A DNA stretch of 64,000 nt from Ailanthus altissimus (GCA_946807835.1 OX327683.1:8809001-8873000); one strand, 5' to 3'; shown: positions 49,681 to 61,966, counted from the first letter of the stretch. The notes: generated by a model from the sequence alone, not told the origin. Program-made: numbers and translations.

Positions 49681-50833
49681 AATAATCATAAAGTGAAATT
49701 ACTATTATATCCTTACTCGGTTACCAAGTTAACCTAAAGTGGGTCCCACCAATTTAACCACATACTTTAGTTAACGTAACCTTAGTAATTGCTGAATTAT
49801 ATTGTATTGAACAATTCAATACGGTACACTGCCCAAGTGCTCAAAGAGTACATTTCATATTGGGACTCTCTAGGTCTACACCCGATTTGTCAAATGGAAC
49901 TGTTCCATTAATCCGTAATCGATGCCCCACGCACACGTTACGAATATTACAAATCAGCGTGTCAGACCATACAAGTTGAGGTCATAACGTATACGTATAA
50001 TCCTTCCATCATTTATATCCTGGATGTGCAGGGATATAGATCAGCACCGTCAAATCCCTATTTGCTCATCCATAATCTTATCTCCAGATTCGTATCTCTA
50101 TAAACAATATACGCAAACACTTTTGCTATATTGTTTAACCCTATGGGAAACTCTTTTCCCGGGTTTATGCTTGTGGCCACAAGACTTTATGAAATACAAT
50201 CTCAGAGCATCGGATATACAACTTACCTACGTAAGCTGACGGATCCCGTATCTACGCACACCGGACTCCATGAGCATCGGACCATACCCAGCGACACATA
50301 GCGGTCAGACCATGAAAGGTCTCTGACATATGTGGAACCAAAGCATGATGGATCACTCACAAGACCACCGTGGCGCTCAGGTCAAAGGACCACGAATACT
50401 ACTCAACTCGAGAGGACCTTCCTTTGACGGTGTCATAGGATATCTATTGGGGTCCTCATAAGTCTGTTCAGTATCCAGTCCTGACTGGATACCCGCATGC
50501 CTATACAAGCTCTAAGCTCATGGTCAGCTAAGAACAACCATCTGAACCAGTCAGATATAGACATACACTAATCTATGTAAAGTGAATCACCGATAGACCC
50601 GCATTGGTGATTATAGATCAGGAACATTATCTTTGAGACATACTTACATAATGATATTTCTTAACACCTATTGCAACTCTTTGCAACTATATCATTACAA
50701 GTATACTCTCAGGTCTTTGTACCATTATAGACAAGGTTCTAACTCTTTAGTCGCTGACTCTTATAACCTGCTAACTCTTAACAGTGCTAACTTTTAGCAT
50801 TTATAACTCTCAGCTTTGCTAACTATTAGTTCT

Positions 50834-50874
50834 GATCTAAACTCCTTTAGACCAGATCTGAACTCTTTCAGATC
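50834..50874 (+). repeat. tandem hairpin pair of LTR family L
   Basis: The unit at 50855-50874 is GATCTGAA-CTCT-TTCAGATC, a perfect 8-bp stem with the same CTCT loop as the copy at 857-876. The sixth base pair is changed on both arms (A-T to G-C). The preceding unit, 50834-50853, pairs less well. It lies about 140 bp before the LTR end. Confidence 0.65.
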
Positions 50875-51637
50875 AAACAATGTCTGTAATGTTACAAGCA
50901 TTATACCATATTAATATGATATTAACAATCTTTATTCGAAATGTTTATTGTATAAATATTAACAATTAATATTCATACAATATTGGAATGGCACGTGAGC
51001 ACCAGCTCCAACATTATGTGCTTGAAAAACCACATAGGGTAAGGTTTAATACCGGAGAGCACAAAATAAATGGTACCCTTGATTATATACACTAAGATCT
51101 TTAAGGGCCGGTGTAGATAGTTACTTATGGTAGGGTAAGGTATTTCCTCATATTTATTGATGATTATTCAAGGAAGCTGTGGGTGTATGTGTTGAAGAGT
51201 AAGGAGTAAATGTTTGAGACATTTAAAATATAAAAGGCCCTTATTGAGAATCAAACTGGTAATAAGATTAAGAGGCTAAGGATTGATAATGGCATCGAGT
51301 ATTGCAACAAAGAGTTTGATGGCTTTTGTGCTAAGTAAGGGATCTCAAGGCACAAAACTGTGAGATCAACACTGCAACAGAATGGTTTAGCAGAGAGGAT
51401 AAATAAAACCTTGCTTGAAAGACATCAGCCCACCTAATTAATTGAAGTCTTTCTTTAACAATAGACTTCAAACACCATAAGAGAAGTGGTTAGGCAGTCC
51501 TCTAAATATAATCATCTTTGGATATTTGGGTGCCCAAATTTCGTACATGTGAAGTACGGTAAATTGAAACCTAGAGCATTGAAGGGGATATTTATAGGTA
51601 TCCTGAAAGTGTGAAAGGAAACCAAATGTAGTGTAAT

Positions 51638-51880
51638 GTGTTGAAGCCACTAAGAAGTATTATAAGTAGAGATGTGATGTTCGATGAGACGATAATATTA
51701 AAAGTTCCTAAAGAAGAAGAGAAAGATGAACCTGTGCCTAAGGAAGTTTCAGTATCAGAACCAGTTGAAGTTGACGTGGATATTAAGAATAGATCTGAAA
51801 TGCCTCCAGATCAAAACTTCAGCAAGTCAACTTTTGAAATCAAACAAAAGACACCAGTTAGTTTCTCTAAATCCATCTAA
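51638..51880 (+). pseudogene. copia linker between integrase and reverse transcriptase
   Basis: An 80-codon open frame with SIISRDVMFDE, the conserved segment found just after the integrase in copia polyproteins, then a Glu/Pro/Val-rich linker. It is one surviving open piece of the broken pol gene, not an independent gene. Confidence 0.65.
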
Positions 51881-51889
51881 AGTCAAACC

Positions 51890-52790
51890 AGGACTCTTGA
51901 AATAGAACTTGAAGAGTACCAACTAGCCAGAGATAGGCTAAGGAGAACGATAAATCCATCAATCAAGTATGCACAAGAAAATTTAATTGCTCATGCATTT
52001 AATTCTGCTTTCACTCTTGAGTTTAATGAGCCTAAGATATATAAAGAGGCTATGAAGAGTGAGAATAGAGAAAAATGATAGTAGGTCATGAAGGAGGAGA
52101 TTAGTCCTCTCATCAAGAATAATATATGGAAATTGGTGGAGATACCTGAAAGTAAGAAACTAATTAGGTGCAAGTTGGTGTAAAAGGTTAAGGAGGGGAT
52201 ACCAGAAGTAAAGTCTATGAGGTTTGAAGCTAGGTTAGTGGTACAAGATTTTACTCAGCGTGATGGGATAGATTTTCATGAGATATTCTTGCTAGTAGTC
52301 AAGCACACATCTATTAAAATTTTGTTAGCTATGTTTGTAAACTTAATTTACATCTAAAGTAGATGGATGTAAAGATAACTTTTCTACATTGAGAGTTTGA
52401 AGAGAAAATATACATGTCACAGCCACAAGGGTTTGAAGAATCCGACATGGAAGAGCATGCTTGTTTATTGAAGAAGTCATTGTACAGATTGAAGTAATCT
52501 CATAAGCAATAGTATAGAAGATTTGATGATGACTTATAGCTTTAATAGAAGCAAGTGTGACGGTTGTGTATACTTTAAGAGCCTAAGTAATGGGTTAAGT
52601 ATGTATTTGTTTCTATATGCAGATGATATACTGATTGCATATAGAGATATGAAAGAAATACAAATATTGAAGAAGCAGATAAGTGGTGAATTTAAGATGA
52701 AGGATTTAGGAGCAACAAAGAGGATTTTCAGTATGGATATTGTGAAGGAAAGAAAAGATGTTATCTTCTTATTACAATAGAGATATATAC
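51890..52790 (+). pseudogene. copia reverse transcriptase remnant
   Basis: Recognisable parts are IKNNIWKLVEIPESKKLIRC, RFEARLVVQDFTQRDGIDFH and, in an open stretch at 52523-52780, MYLFLYADDILIA, which holds the catalytic YxDD (YADD here). At least two frameshifts and several stops separate them, for example near 52330-52500. Confidence 0.8.
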
Positions 52791-52899
52791 TCAATATACT
52801 AGAGAAATTTGGTATGTTTAATGTAAAGGTTGTCTTCACTCCTTTGGCCATACATTTTAGACTTTCAACAGCACAATAGCCAGAATCCAAATAGGGTAA

Positions 52900-53590
52900 A
52901 CTTTAGATAAGTAAAGTACCATATGCTAGCATTGTTAGGAGCTTCATATATCCGATAGTTAGCATAAGACCAGACATAGCACAAGCAGTGAATGTAGTGA
53001 TAGATACATTGTAAATATAGGGAAAGATTATTAACTTGTAGTCAAGTGGATTTTGAGATATCTCAAGGGAATGCTGGAGCAAGTATTGTTGTATAAAAGG
53101 ACAGAGAATGAAGTTGAGATGTTAAGAAGATACGTTAATTCAGATTATACAGGAGACCTCAATAAAAAAAGGTTGTTAATTGGGTACGTATTTATGGTGT
53201 TTAGGTGTAATGTGTTCTGAAGGTCGATTTTATAGTACGTTGTGGTACTATCAACCACAAAGGTAGAATATATAGTTGTAGGTGAAGCTATATAAGAGGT
53301 TGTGTGGTTAAAAGATATCTACATAGAGATGATGGTTATTGAAGACATTAACACTGGTATGTATTGAGATAGCCAGAGTGCTATACACTTAAGTAAGCAT
53401 CAAGTGTTTTATAAAAGGACAAAATACATTTATGTGCAGCTTTATTTTATTAGAGAAATTGCTCAAAATGGCGATATTAGTCTAATAAAAATTGTGTTGT
53501 CTGAAAACTCTGCTGATATATTGACTAAGTCATTGCCCACAATTAAGTTTGTCATATGCAAGTATTTAATTAGAGTCACTATAATGTGAG
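52900..53590 (+). pseudogene. copia RNase H remnant
   Basis: IRPDIAQAVN near 52970 and the C-terminal part at 53404-53589 (VQLYFIREIAQNGDISLIKI, then SADILTKSLP) match the end of copia polyproteins. The middle is frameshifted. The next bases, GAGGGTGACAG, lead into the 3' LTR. Confidence 0.7.
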
Positions 53591-54388
53591 GGTGACAGTG
53601 ATATGAAAATAAAAGATTTTGGAAGCTTCATGGATGATTTTGAATCAAAGAGAGAATTTATAAAAAGATGGTTAAAAATCACCTTGAAAAAGGTTAGGAG
53701 CGAGCCAAATAAGTAAGGGACTTGTAACAAAGAAGCAAAGGCGAGAAGAAGTTACCTTTAAAAAGAAACGAGCTACTGCTGTAGCGCTGGAAAGGATATC
53801 GTTACAACAAAATGGATTGTATCACTGCATTGCAAATTCCTAAGCCTGGGGTGCCGTGGCGCTGAATAAGTAGCGTCACAGTGCCTAAAGCCTAGGCCTC
53901 AGTGCCATAGTGCCTAAATGCTGGTGTTGCGGCTAGATGCTATAGTCGCACTGTTGTAGCGGCCAAAAGTTACCGCTGCAACGAAAATGCGAGTCCCCAT
54001 GATTTTAGGTTCTTAAGTTGTTTCAAATAACCTATTTTAGTTCCAACTCAGATTAGGGTTCACTCAGGACATATTAAGCTATATAAGGGTCTTATTTTGG
54101 CTTAAAAAAAATAACAAAACACAAGAGACACAATTGAAAGGGCAATTGTTTACAATTTCCTTTACTATAAGAGAGAGAGATTCTTTGTGAGTTCTTTCTT
54201 AGGGTTTTTTTGTGAACTTTGTTGATTCATTAATAAGAAGCAAAATCTTGATCCACCATAAACGTAAACAATTTACTAAACTACGTAAATTACTTTTGTG
54301 TTTTCTTCTACCCTTTTCTACTCTTATTGCTTTTATTGTTTATTGCATTATTATACTTATGTGATTAAGAACACTTCCGCCACCAACA
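53591..54388 (+). repeat. 3' LTR of the copia element
   Basis: See the 5' LTR for shared blocks. It ends GCCACCAACA before the AAATG repeat. The two LTRs differ at many sites by eye, so this insertion is old. The nested solo LTR came later, because it interrupts the coding region. Confidence 0.75.
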
Positions 54389-54719
54389 AAATGTGTATAA
54401 ATATATATTTAAAAAAAAATTATTTTCTTATTATGTTTGAATTCCTTAATATATGGGAGAAAAATGATTTCTCAACTTCATTAATATGTTCTAAAATTTA
54501 TTTTAAAAAATGCATCTTAACTTAAAAAGTATGTATCATATAAATGATGAAATAGTGCAATAATTGATTTTGAAAGTAAATTATATGGCATAATATTTGA
54601 GATGAACTTTTTTTTTTCACTCTTATTGAAAAATTTAATTAATTATTTTTATGTTATGCACTCAAAATGAAAATCATATTAAATATTTATTTTCCAAACA
54701 AAAAATGTAAAAATTTAGT

Positions 54720-54980
54720 TATTCATTCAATATTCCAATATAATTATTTAATTTAAATTAATTTATTTTAATTTTGTTATTTAGTTTAAATTGATTATCT
54801 TTTTTTTTTAGATAAGTTCATATCCTACTAATATTTGACTTTTTAAATCCGATTAAGTTTATTCTTCTTTTAGATTTATCTCTTTTCTTTTTTGTTTATT
54901 GTAAACTCTATAAATTCAAGATTTAGTTAATAAGAATGCAAGTTATATTTTCTCTTCATTTTGAATCTCTACATAGTATA
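54720..54980 (+). repeat. left copy of a direct repeat, possible LTR fragment
   Basis: Shares TATTTAGTTTAAATT, AGATAAGTTCATAT, TTTTTAAATCC(G/T)ATTA and GTTTATTGTAA...CTATAAATT..AGATTT with 58040-58290 in the same order and orientation. Such an order, ending in a TATA-like CTATAAATT word and an A-rich leader, suggests LTRs about 3.3 kb apart. The second and third kilobase between them is filled by copy C of family L. Confidence 0.5.
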
Positions 54981-55364
54981 AAGCTTCTACTAGGTTAAAT
55001 TTATTTAATTTTTTTTTGGGTATCATCACCACCCTATACCCGCCTCTCCTTTGTCGTAGGTTGATGGGTTTAAAGGCAACTGTGCAATTGTCTTTCTGTA
55101 CAACTTTCAATTTTCTTATATGTTTTCGCCATTTGATTTTATTTTCTTCTTCTTCTCTACTTTATTTTCATCAATTTTCCCTGCCAGTTCAATAGGTTTA
55201 TTTTATTAACTCTAACTTTTGTGTTCTCTTTCTCTATTCATTTAAGGGACTCCTCATTCAAATATACGCAGACACTTAGTCAGAAGAACTTCTTCTAAAA
55301 AGTTCCTTAAAACCCCTTCTCTTTTTATTTTTTAAATTTCTTTTCTATCTCTCTCTTTGTTTGT

Positions 55365-55600
55365 TCCTTCAAAATCCCTTTCATTCCCTAAAAGGATCTT
55401 TATTTCTAATTTATTTTAAGGGTTAACCCCTTTTTATTCTCAAAAGGTTTACTTTAAGGATTTCTTCCTTTCGTTCCGTAAAAGGGTCTTTAATTTCTAC
55501 TTCATTTTAATAGTTAACCATTTTCTATTCTCAAATGAATTTTTAATTTCTGCTTTATTTTAAGGGTTTACAGCATTCAATTTCTGAACGAATATTTATT
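55365..55600 (+). repeat. diverged tandem repeat of about 100 bp
   Basis: A unit beginning TTTCATTCCCTAAAAGGATC (about 55380) recurs as TTTCGTTCCGTAAAAGGGTC (about 55469). Both continue with TTTATTTCTA..TT.ATTTTAA.GGTTAACC and TATTCTCAAA words. A partial third copy follows. Confidence 0.45.
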
Positions 55601-55679
55601 TTGACTTTCTTTTAAAGGTTTCTCATTCCATTCCTATAATAGTCTTATATTATTTTGTAATGCATAACAATCATAGGTT

Positions 55680-57665
55680 GTCTCTATTGAAATTGGTGCT
55701 TACGTACATTCTACTATTGTATGAATATTAATTATTTAATATTTATACAATAAATATTTTAAATAAAATTGTTAATCTTATACATAAATAGTAAGATGAT
55801 TGTAACATTTTAGACATTGTATAATTTGAAGGAGTTCAGATCTAGTTTAAAGAAGTTTAGACCAGGGTTAAGAGTTAGCAAAACTGAGAGTTATAAATAC
55901 TAAGAGTTAGTAGGTTATAAGAGTCAACCAAATCTAAGGAGTTAGATTCTTGTCTAAAATAAGATAAAGACCTGAGGGTATACTAGTAATGACATAGTTG
56001 CAAAGAGTTACAATATGTGTTAGAAAATATCATTATGCAAGTATGTTCTCAAACCTTATGTTCTTGATCGATTTTTACTGATGCGGGTCTGTCAGTGAGA
56101 ATCTTATTTAAATATAGATTGGTGTATATCTATATTTGTATGGTACATATGATTGTTCTTAGCTAACCATGAGCTTAATGGAAGCTCGTATAGAAATGCA
56201 GGTATTTAGTTAGGACTGTGTACTGAACATGGTCAATTATGACCCTCCAATAGACATCCCATAAAGTCGTCAATGGAGGGTCTTTTCAAGTTAAGTAGTA
56301 TTCATGGTCTCTAGACTTGAGCACTATGATGGACTTATGAGTGATCCACCATACTTAAGTTCTACATATGTTAGAGACCTTTCATGGTCTGGCCGCTGAG
56401 TGTTGCTGGGTATGGTCTGATGCTCATAGAGTCCGATGTGTATAGATATGGGATTCATCAACTCATATGGGTGAGTTATATATCAAGATGCTTCAAAATT
56501 GTGTTTTAAAAAATCTTATAGCCATAAGTAATTCACCTGAAATTTTTTTTTCTTGTGTAAAAAATAATATCGCAAAATTATTTGCGGATATTATTTATCC
56601 GAATACAAATCTGGAGATACGTTTTAGTGTTAAGTTTATGGGGACTTAACGGTGATGATCTTTGTCTTCCCTCTTTTAGAATATAAATGATGAGGAGATT
56701 ATACGAATATGTATTAACCTAAACTTGTACGGTTCAACACACTATTTGTTATTTCCATAATGTGTGAGTGGTGCATCGTTTATTGACTTACAGAAGTATT
56801 CTGTAAGATAAAATGGGTGTGAACCTAAGGAGTCTCACTATATGAAATGCACTTGTAGTGCACTGGGAAAACACACCGGATTGAGTAGTTTAATTTTGGA
56901 AGTTCTAAAAAAATTGTAATTATTTCAGTGTTTCTCGGGGAGATAATATGATTTAAGTGTTAAGTCCGAGATTTTGACAAGTAAGACTTGCTACTTTAAC
57001 CTTTCTATTCAATGTCACATATCATGCCATAAATTTGTTAGGGTATGATAATGCATTTGGTCACCAATTACCTTTTCATAAATGAAATCATTGTTTGTCA
57101 TGTTTTTTCTAAGCATGTGGTGGCGTTAAATGAAAATACAATTGCCATCAATTTTGCTCTAATTCAGCAACCTTTTTTCTTTTAATTTGCCACCAAGCCG
57201 TTTTATAAGCATGAAGTGGGCACATTTAATTACTTAAATTATGTCACTTCATGCTTTAAGTTTAAAATACTTTTAATAGGCTTTTGATAGGTAAAAAAAT
57301 GGGCGGCAATAAAACTATATAAAGGGGATTTATTCATTTGCATGATATAAGGGAGTTGAGAACAAGTCAAGTAATGCATAAATATAGTTTATTTGAGAGA
57401 AACAAATATGAAGCAAGAGTTACTTCAAGTGTTTTATAATTCCAAAGAATAATAAAGCTACCATTCTAATTCAAAGGATCTCACTCAGTTTTAAACTAGA
57501 ATTGTGTAAAACACGCTTTAAGGTTGAGTTTCATAATATCTCATTAGTATAATGAAATGCTTGTTTATATTTCGCTGTACTTATTTATGCATGTGATGTG
57601 TAAATTAAAAATTAAAATATACGCACTTACCCTACGCATATTGGACTTTCAGTCTCAACAGTCTC
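55680..57665 (-). mobile_element. complete solo LTR of family L, copy C (1,976 bp) with 5-bp target duplication
   Basis: The element spans 55685-57660. It starts TATTGAAATTGGTGCTTACG (the family TGTTG end with one change) and ends TCTCAACA. GTCTC flanks it exactly at 55680-55684 and 57661-57665. Its orientation is opposite to the copies at 1 and 48828. Homology to them runs its full length, including TTCGCTGTACTTATTTATGC near 57570, the counterpart of CACAGCGGA near 48940. No coding frame. Confidence 0.8.
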
Positions 57666-57729
57666 CATCACAATTAGCGCAGATGCTATCAAAATAAACT
57701 TAGACTCTACAAGTAACCTTTCAATTATG

Positions 57730-57960
57730 CCAGTAGGGAATCTCCATACCACGACGTTAGCTTCTTTGCTCTATGACGTTGCCACACTACCTACCCTATC
57801 ACTGCTGTGCCATCTTCTCTCAGCTGTAGTGTTGCATCATCATTGGCCCAACTGCTACACTTGTTTCTCCATGTTGCGATATTGCATCACTGCTCTCTCC
57901 AACCACCACGATGCTTACTTTTTCACATCGCAGTGCTGCCACACCAAACTGTTCCCACGC
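57730..57960. repeat. GC-richer tract of short GCTGTRGYGTTGC-type words
   Basis: CACTGCTGTGCC, GCTGTAGTGTTGC, GTTGCGATATTGC and CGCAGTGCTGCC occur within 230 bp. It reads as the complement of the words found in the copia LTRs (46905-47075 and 53765-53995). The 79-codon frame here is a by-product of the repeat composition. Confidence 0.45.
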
Positions 57961-58039
57961 ACTTAATTTTTACTCTTGACGAATAAGATTGAATTCTCCT
58001 CCAGAAGCTCCATCTTATGGGACCACGATAAGGAAATAA

Positions 58040-58290
58040 AGATTTTAATTTAGTTATTTAGTTTAAATTAACTTGTTCTAATTTAATAATTTAGTTTAAA
58101 TTAATTTGTTTTTATTTTTAGATAAGTTCATATTTTAGTAGTATTTGGGTTTTTAAATCCTATTAGGTTTATTTATCATTTAGGTTTATCTATTTCTTTT
58201 TTAGTTTATTGTAAGTCTATAAATTTAAGATTTGATCAATGAGAATGTAAGCCATATTTTCTCCTCTCTCTAAATATCTACAAAAAAGAA
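58040..58290 (+). repeat. right copy of the direct repeat at 54720-54980
   Basis: See the left copy. It is followed by a short gene-free segment and an ATT microsatellite (about 58405-58431). Confidence 0.5.
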
Positions 58291-58489
58291 TAAGAAATAT
58301 TTTAAGAATGTCAAACACATTTTTGCAAATTAACTCAATTTGTAAATGACAAATAATGTTAAAAACTAGTGATAGGAAGGTAGTTCAATAATTAAAATGC
58401 AAATATTATTATTATTATTATTATTATTATCATTATCATCATGAATACTCTTAAGGTATTGTCTAATTTAAATAATATCTACTAGTTTA

Positions 58490-59165
58490 AAAATAGACAG
58501 TAATACTCTATATATCTAAATTATTACAATCATACTTTATATTATATATTGTCATGTATAAAAGATTGAACACATTAACAGTATATATATAATACGAATA
58601 ATGAGTAAAGAAAAATTAAACATGACTTGAGTATAGAAGAGGCATGCTAATAGCATTGTTTTAAAGTTAAATAATTCTCTCATCGTATAGGTGGTGACGG
58701 ATCTATATAACTCCAAGATTCAACCCTATGCTCACAGCTGCTCTCCTCAATAAGCACGATCACTGAAAGATCATATTAAGTATCTATTGTCAAAGTTGTT
58801 CAAAACTAAAAAAGAAAAAGTGTCTTATTTTAAAATAGTATATATACATATACATAGAGTACTTTATTGTCTTTCATTTCTTCACTCTCACGTACATATA
58901 CCCCGCCAAAGTCACTTTTAAAATTTACTTTCTTTATTTCACACTCTATCCCTAAAGAAGAATTAGCATCCTTTATACAGTAGTAGAAAAATGTTAAGAT
59001 ATTAATATCAATATTAATTATAATTTTAAATATTTTGTAACTTATATAATTAATTCTAATTTTTAATAAGAATAATTAATATATAAAACCCCCAACTAAT
59101 AATATCATATAAATATTATAACTTGCATAAGAATCAAAATATTATAAATAAATTTGTAATGCCCA
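58490..59165 (+). repeat. left copy of a 650-bp direct duplication
   Basis: Matches about 61330-61966 along its whole length, with many substitutions and small indels. Shared landmarks are ATTGAACAYATTAAC, GAATTTATATAACTC/GGATCTATATAACTC, ACGATCACT(G/A)AAAGAT, CAAAGTCACTTTTAAAATTT and ATTTTGTAACTTATATAATT. Both may be LTRs of one old element, but TG/CA termini and a target duplication were not found. Confidence 0.6.
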
Positions 59166-61300
59166 AATATTAAAAATAGGTTTAATATCTAATTTAAATT
59201 TTGTAATCACTATATAATATGATATAATAATATAATTTTATAATATTTAACTTAAAATATTAAAACTATATTAATATTTTTTAACTTATTATTCATTTAT
59301 AAAAAAGTTTTAAAAACTTTTTTTTCAACAATCACCCACAAAATATTTGAAAACCTTTTTATAAATTTTGATATAAAAAAATATGATGTATAATCAATAA
59401 TGAAAAAATATATTAGAACAACATTCTATTATGTAATAGATATAGGTGTCTTTCAGACTTGAACGCATACTTAGTGCTATATAATCCATTTGAAGAACCC
59501 GAGTGAATTATGTATGAACGTGGCTCCTTTGACTAAACGTCAACTATAACACACATAATAATGACAATTACGAAGATTTAGTTTTGTGGGTTGGAGCATT
59601 AACGATCTTGCGCTAAATTTTGACTCTAGTGAGAGCTCTAAAAAATAACTCAATTCTTATATATAGTCGTGGCCCACGACTACTTTCACATAGGTGAGTC
59701 CTCCAAGGGCATATGTGACTCATGTCTTACAAGAATATTCTTGTCTCTGACTTATTTAAGGTAAATATTCTTTCTAACATCACACAAACTAAGTACTTTT
59801 GCCATAGGGATGAGAGGAAGCAAATCTCCTCTAGAATATGTTTATAATATAAGTGTTAAACAAGTAACATAATATGGATTGTTCCTATCCATTGAACTTC
59901 TTTCATGGGATCGTCAATCACAGGAGTTAGGTTACATCCATATGTGACTCCCTCGTGGGTTTAAGTATATCCACTCGACAATTTAATAAGATTTTTCTCA
60001 AAAGTCTTTTATTTATGATTTTTCTTGAAAATATTTTATTAATGGTGTTTTTATATAATTCATATTTTATATAAAAATTGGTTTAAGTACAATCTCTTTA
60101 ACAATTTTATTAAATATTTTTTCAAAAGTATTTTATTTATAATTTTTTTCGAAAATCTTTTATTTTTTAGATTTTATATAATTCTCATTTTATATACAAA
60201 TAGGTTTAAGCACATTCTCCTCAATAATTTTATAAATTTTTTTAAAAAAGTGTTATATTTGCAATTTTTCTTAAAAATATTTTATTAATGAGATTTTTAT
60301 ATAATTCCTATTTTATATAGCATGTTAGAAGATTTCTTAAACCAATTGTGGATATCCAACTTGATTACTCTTGAAAACTGTATACAAAATTTTTGAAATT
60401 TAAAAAATATTCACTTTAAAAAAAAAAGTTATTTTTATACAATTGATAAAATATATGCAATATATACATATATATATATATATATCACAAAATTAAGATG
60501 AAGTTTAAAAAAGTTCTTAGTATTAAGACTTTTTTTTTTACACTTTCTCATTCATGTTTGTTAATGTTCGAAAGAATTTTTTTTGGACTACTTTTTCTCA
60601 AATAATTTCTTAAAAACAAATAATTTAACCTAATATCCCTTCCGCTCATTACTCGTCCCATTAAAATCAAATGGGAATTAGCACCTACAAAATTCTAATC
60701 AATAAAAGAGGGTTGCAAGTTGTAATATATCTGCATATTGACACATTTAGAGGATACACTATACAAATGAACAGAAAAATTTCTTGAATTGTATAATTTA
60801 TTATTAAAAATAGATACAAATGGTCATAATCTACATCGAGCATGAAAGCCAATAAATGTATTGCTGCAAATCCATGAAAATTGTATGGAAGTGTAGTTTC
60901 TGAAATTGAGTTTAGGCACCTAATACCAAATGCTAAAAGCTTTTTGAAGCTCAAAGATTCAGAAAATAGTACAATAACTAAACCGTTTTAGTAGCTTTGC
61001 TAATAAATAATTTTAACTTTAGTATAACTCTTTTATAACCAATGGAAAACCAACTACTTTGCATAGAGACTAAATTCCTTACTGCAACCTTAATATAAAA
61101 ATTATCAAAAAGCATATGAAACAACCAATAATATAATAGTATAGCACATGAAATTCCAATACACTAGTTTCTATTATATAGCAAACAATAGAGACAACAA
61201 ACATATATTATCACACTTGAGCAGTAATTAATTAAACTTCAAGGGCACAGAAAACAAAATTATATATATATAGATTGAAAATTTTTATTAAAACACTATT
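59166..61300. other. gene-free DNA between the two duplicated segments
   Basis: No retroelement domains or exons were recognised. It contains the 122-bp tandem repeat described separately and a TA run at about 60463-60485. Frames up to 89 codons (60954-60685, minus) have no domain. Confidence 0.4.
59958..60323 (+). repeat. three tandem units of about 122 bp
   Basis: Units start GGTTTAAG at 59958, 60080 and 60203. Each contains AATTTTWTWA, a run of AAAAGTNTTTTATTTAT, a TTTTCTTGAAAAT-like word and TTTTATATAATTCNTATTTTATAT. They are AT-rich and diverged from one another. Confidence 0.7.
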
Positions 61301-61329
61301 TAACTTTAGATTATTAGGTATATTTATTT

Positions 61330-61966
61330 TATATATTATTATAATTATATTTATATTATATATTATCATATATAAAAAATTGAACATATTAACAATACAT
61401 ATAAAAAAAATAGTGAATAAAGAAAAATCAAACCAAAAGAAATGCTAATAGTATAGTTCTAAAATTAAATAGTTTTTCTTTGTGAGGGTAGTGACGAATT
61501 TATATAACTCTAAGATTTAACCCTATACTTACAAGCGTTCTCCTTAATGAGGACGATCACTAAAAGATTATACCAAATCTCTATTATTAAAATTACCCAA
61601 AACTCAAAAATAAAAAATGTATTCTTTTAAAATAATATATATACACATATACATATACACATAGACTACTTTATTTTCTTTTCTTTTCTTCACTTATGCA
61701 CACACTACCAAAGTCACTTTTAAAATTTACATTTTTATTTTCACACATTCTTACCTCTAAAGAAGGATTAGCACTATTTATATAGTGGTAGATAAAGGTT
61801 AAGGTATTAATATCAATATTAATTATAATTTTAAATATTTTGTAACTTATATAATTAATTCTAATATTTAATAAGAATAATTTAATATATTGTAACTTAT
61901 ACAATAATTCAATATAAAATATCTAAATAATAATATCATAACTACAATATTATAAATAAATTTTAA
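61330..61966 (+). repeat. right copy of the 650-bp direct duplication
   Basis: See 58490-59165. It lies about 2.8 kb to the right in the same orientation. Confidence 0.6.

Larger units (their letters stand above)
48823..51018 (+). mobile_element. complete solo LTR of family L (2,186 bp) with 5-bp target duplication
   Basis: The insertion at 48828-51013 begins TGTTGGG and ends CCAACA. It is bordered by TTATG at 48823-48827 and 51014-51018, and interrupts the copia integrase frame precisely at the duplication. No retroviral domain, primer-binding site or internal second LTR is present. Features inside, in order: a CACAGCGGAAGATTAC block, a GTTAAC-rich stretch (49440-49630), a long A+T part, CTAACTCTTA-type words (50735-50830), the hairpin pair (50834-50874) and the GGCACGTGAGCAC end block. 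A solo LTR is most likely; a short non-autonomous element without internal region is the alternative. Confidence 0.85.
48740..51430 (+). pseudogene. copia integrase remnant, split by a solo LTR
   Basis: The left part (about 48740-48827) ends in LLEFCEHY. The right part resumes at 51014 and carries the core with FIDDYSRKLWVYVL, LRIDNG and the QQNGLAERINKTLLER segment, so the D,D,E acidic positions can be placed. The reading frame resumes exactly once the nested LTR and one copy of the TTATG repeat are set aside. Several stops remain. Confidence 0.8.
46691..54388 (+). mobile_element. degenerate Ty1/copia retrotransposon with nested solo LTR
   Basis: LTRs at about 46691-47501 and 53591-54388 enclose gag, protease, integrase, reverse transcriptase and RNase H remnants in copia order (integrase before RT). 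The 5-bp repeat AAATG flanks the element at 46686-46690 and 54389-54393. Subtracting the 2,191-bp nested insertion leaves 5.5 kb, normal for copia. Many stops and frameshifts mean it cannot move on its own. Confidence 0.85.

Noticed and set aside
46691..54388. Integrated plant virus (caulimovirus-like) instead of a retrotransposon
   Set aside because: Integrase lies before reverse transcriptase, LTRs and a 5-bp duplication are present, and no movement-protein-like frame is seen; this is Ty1/copia order.
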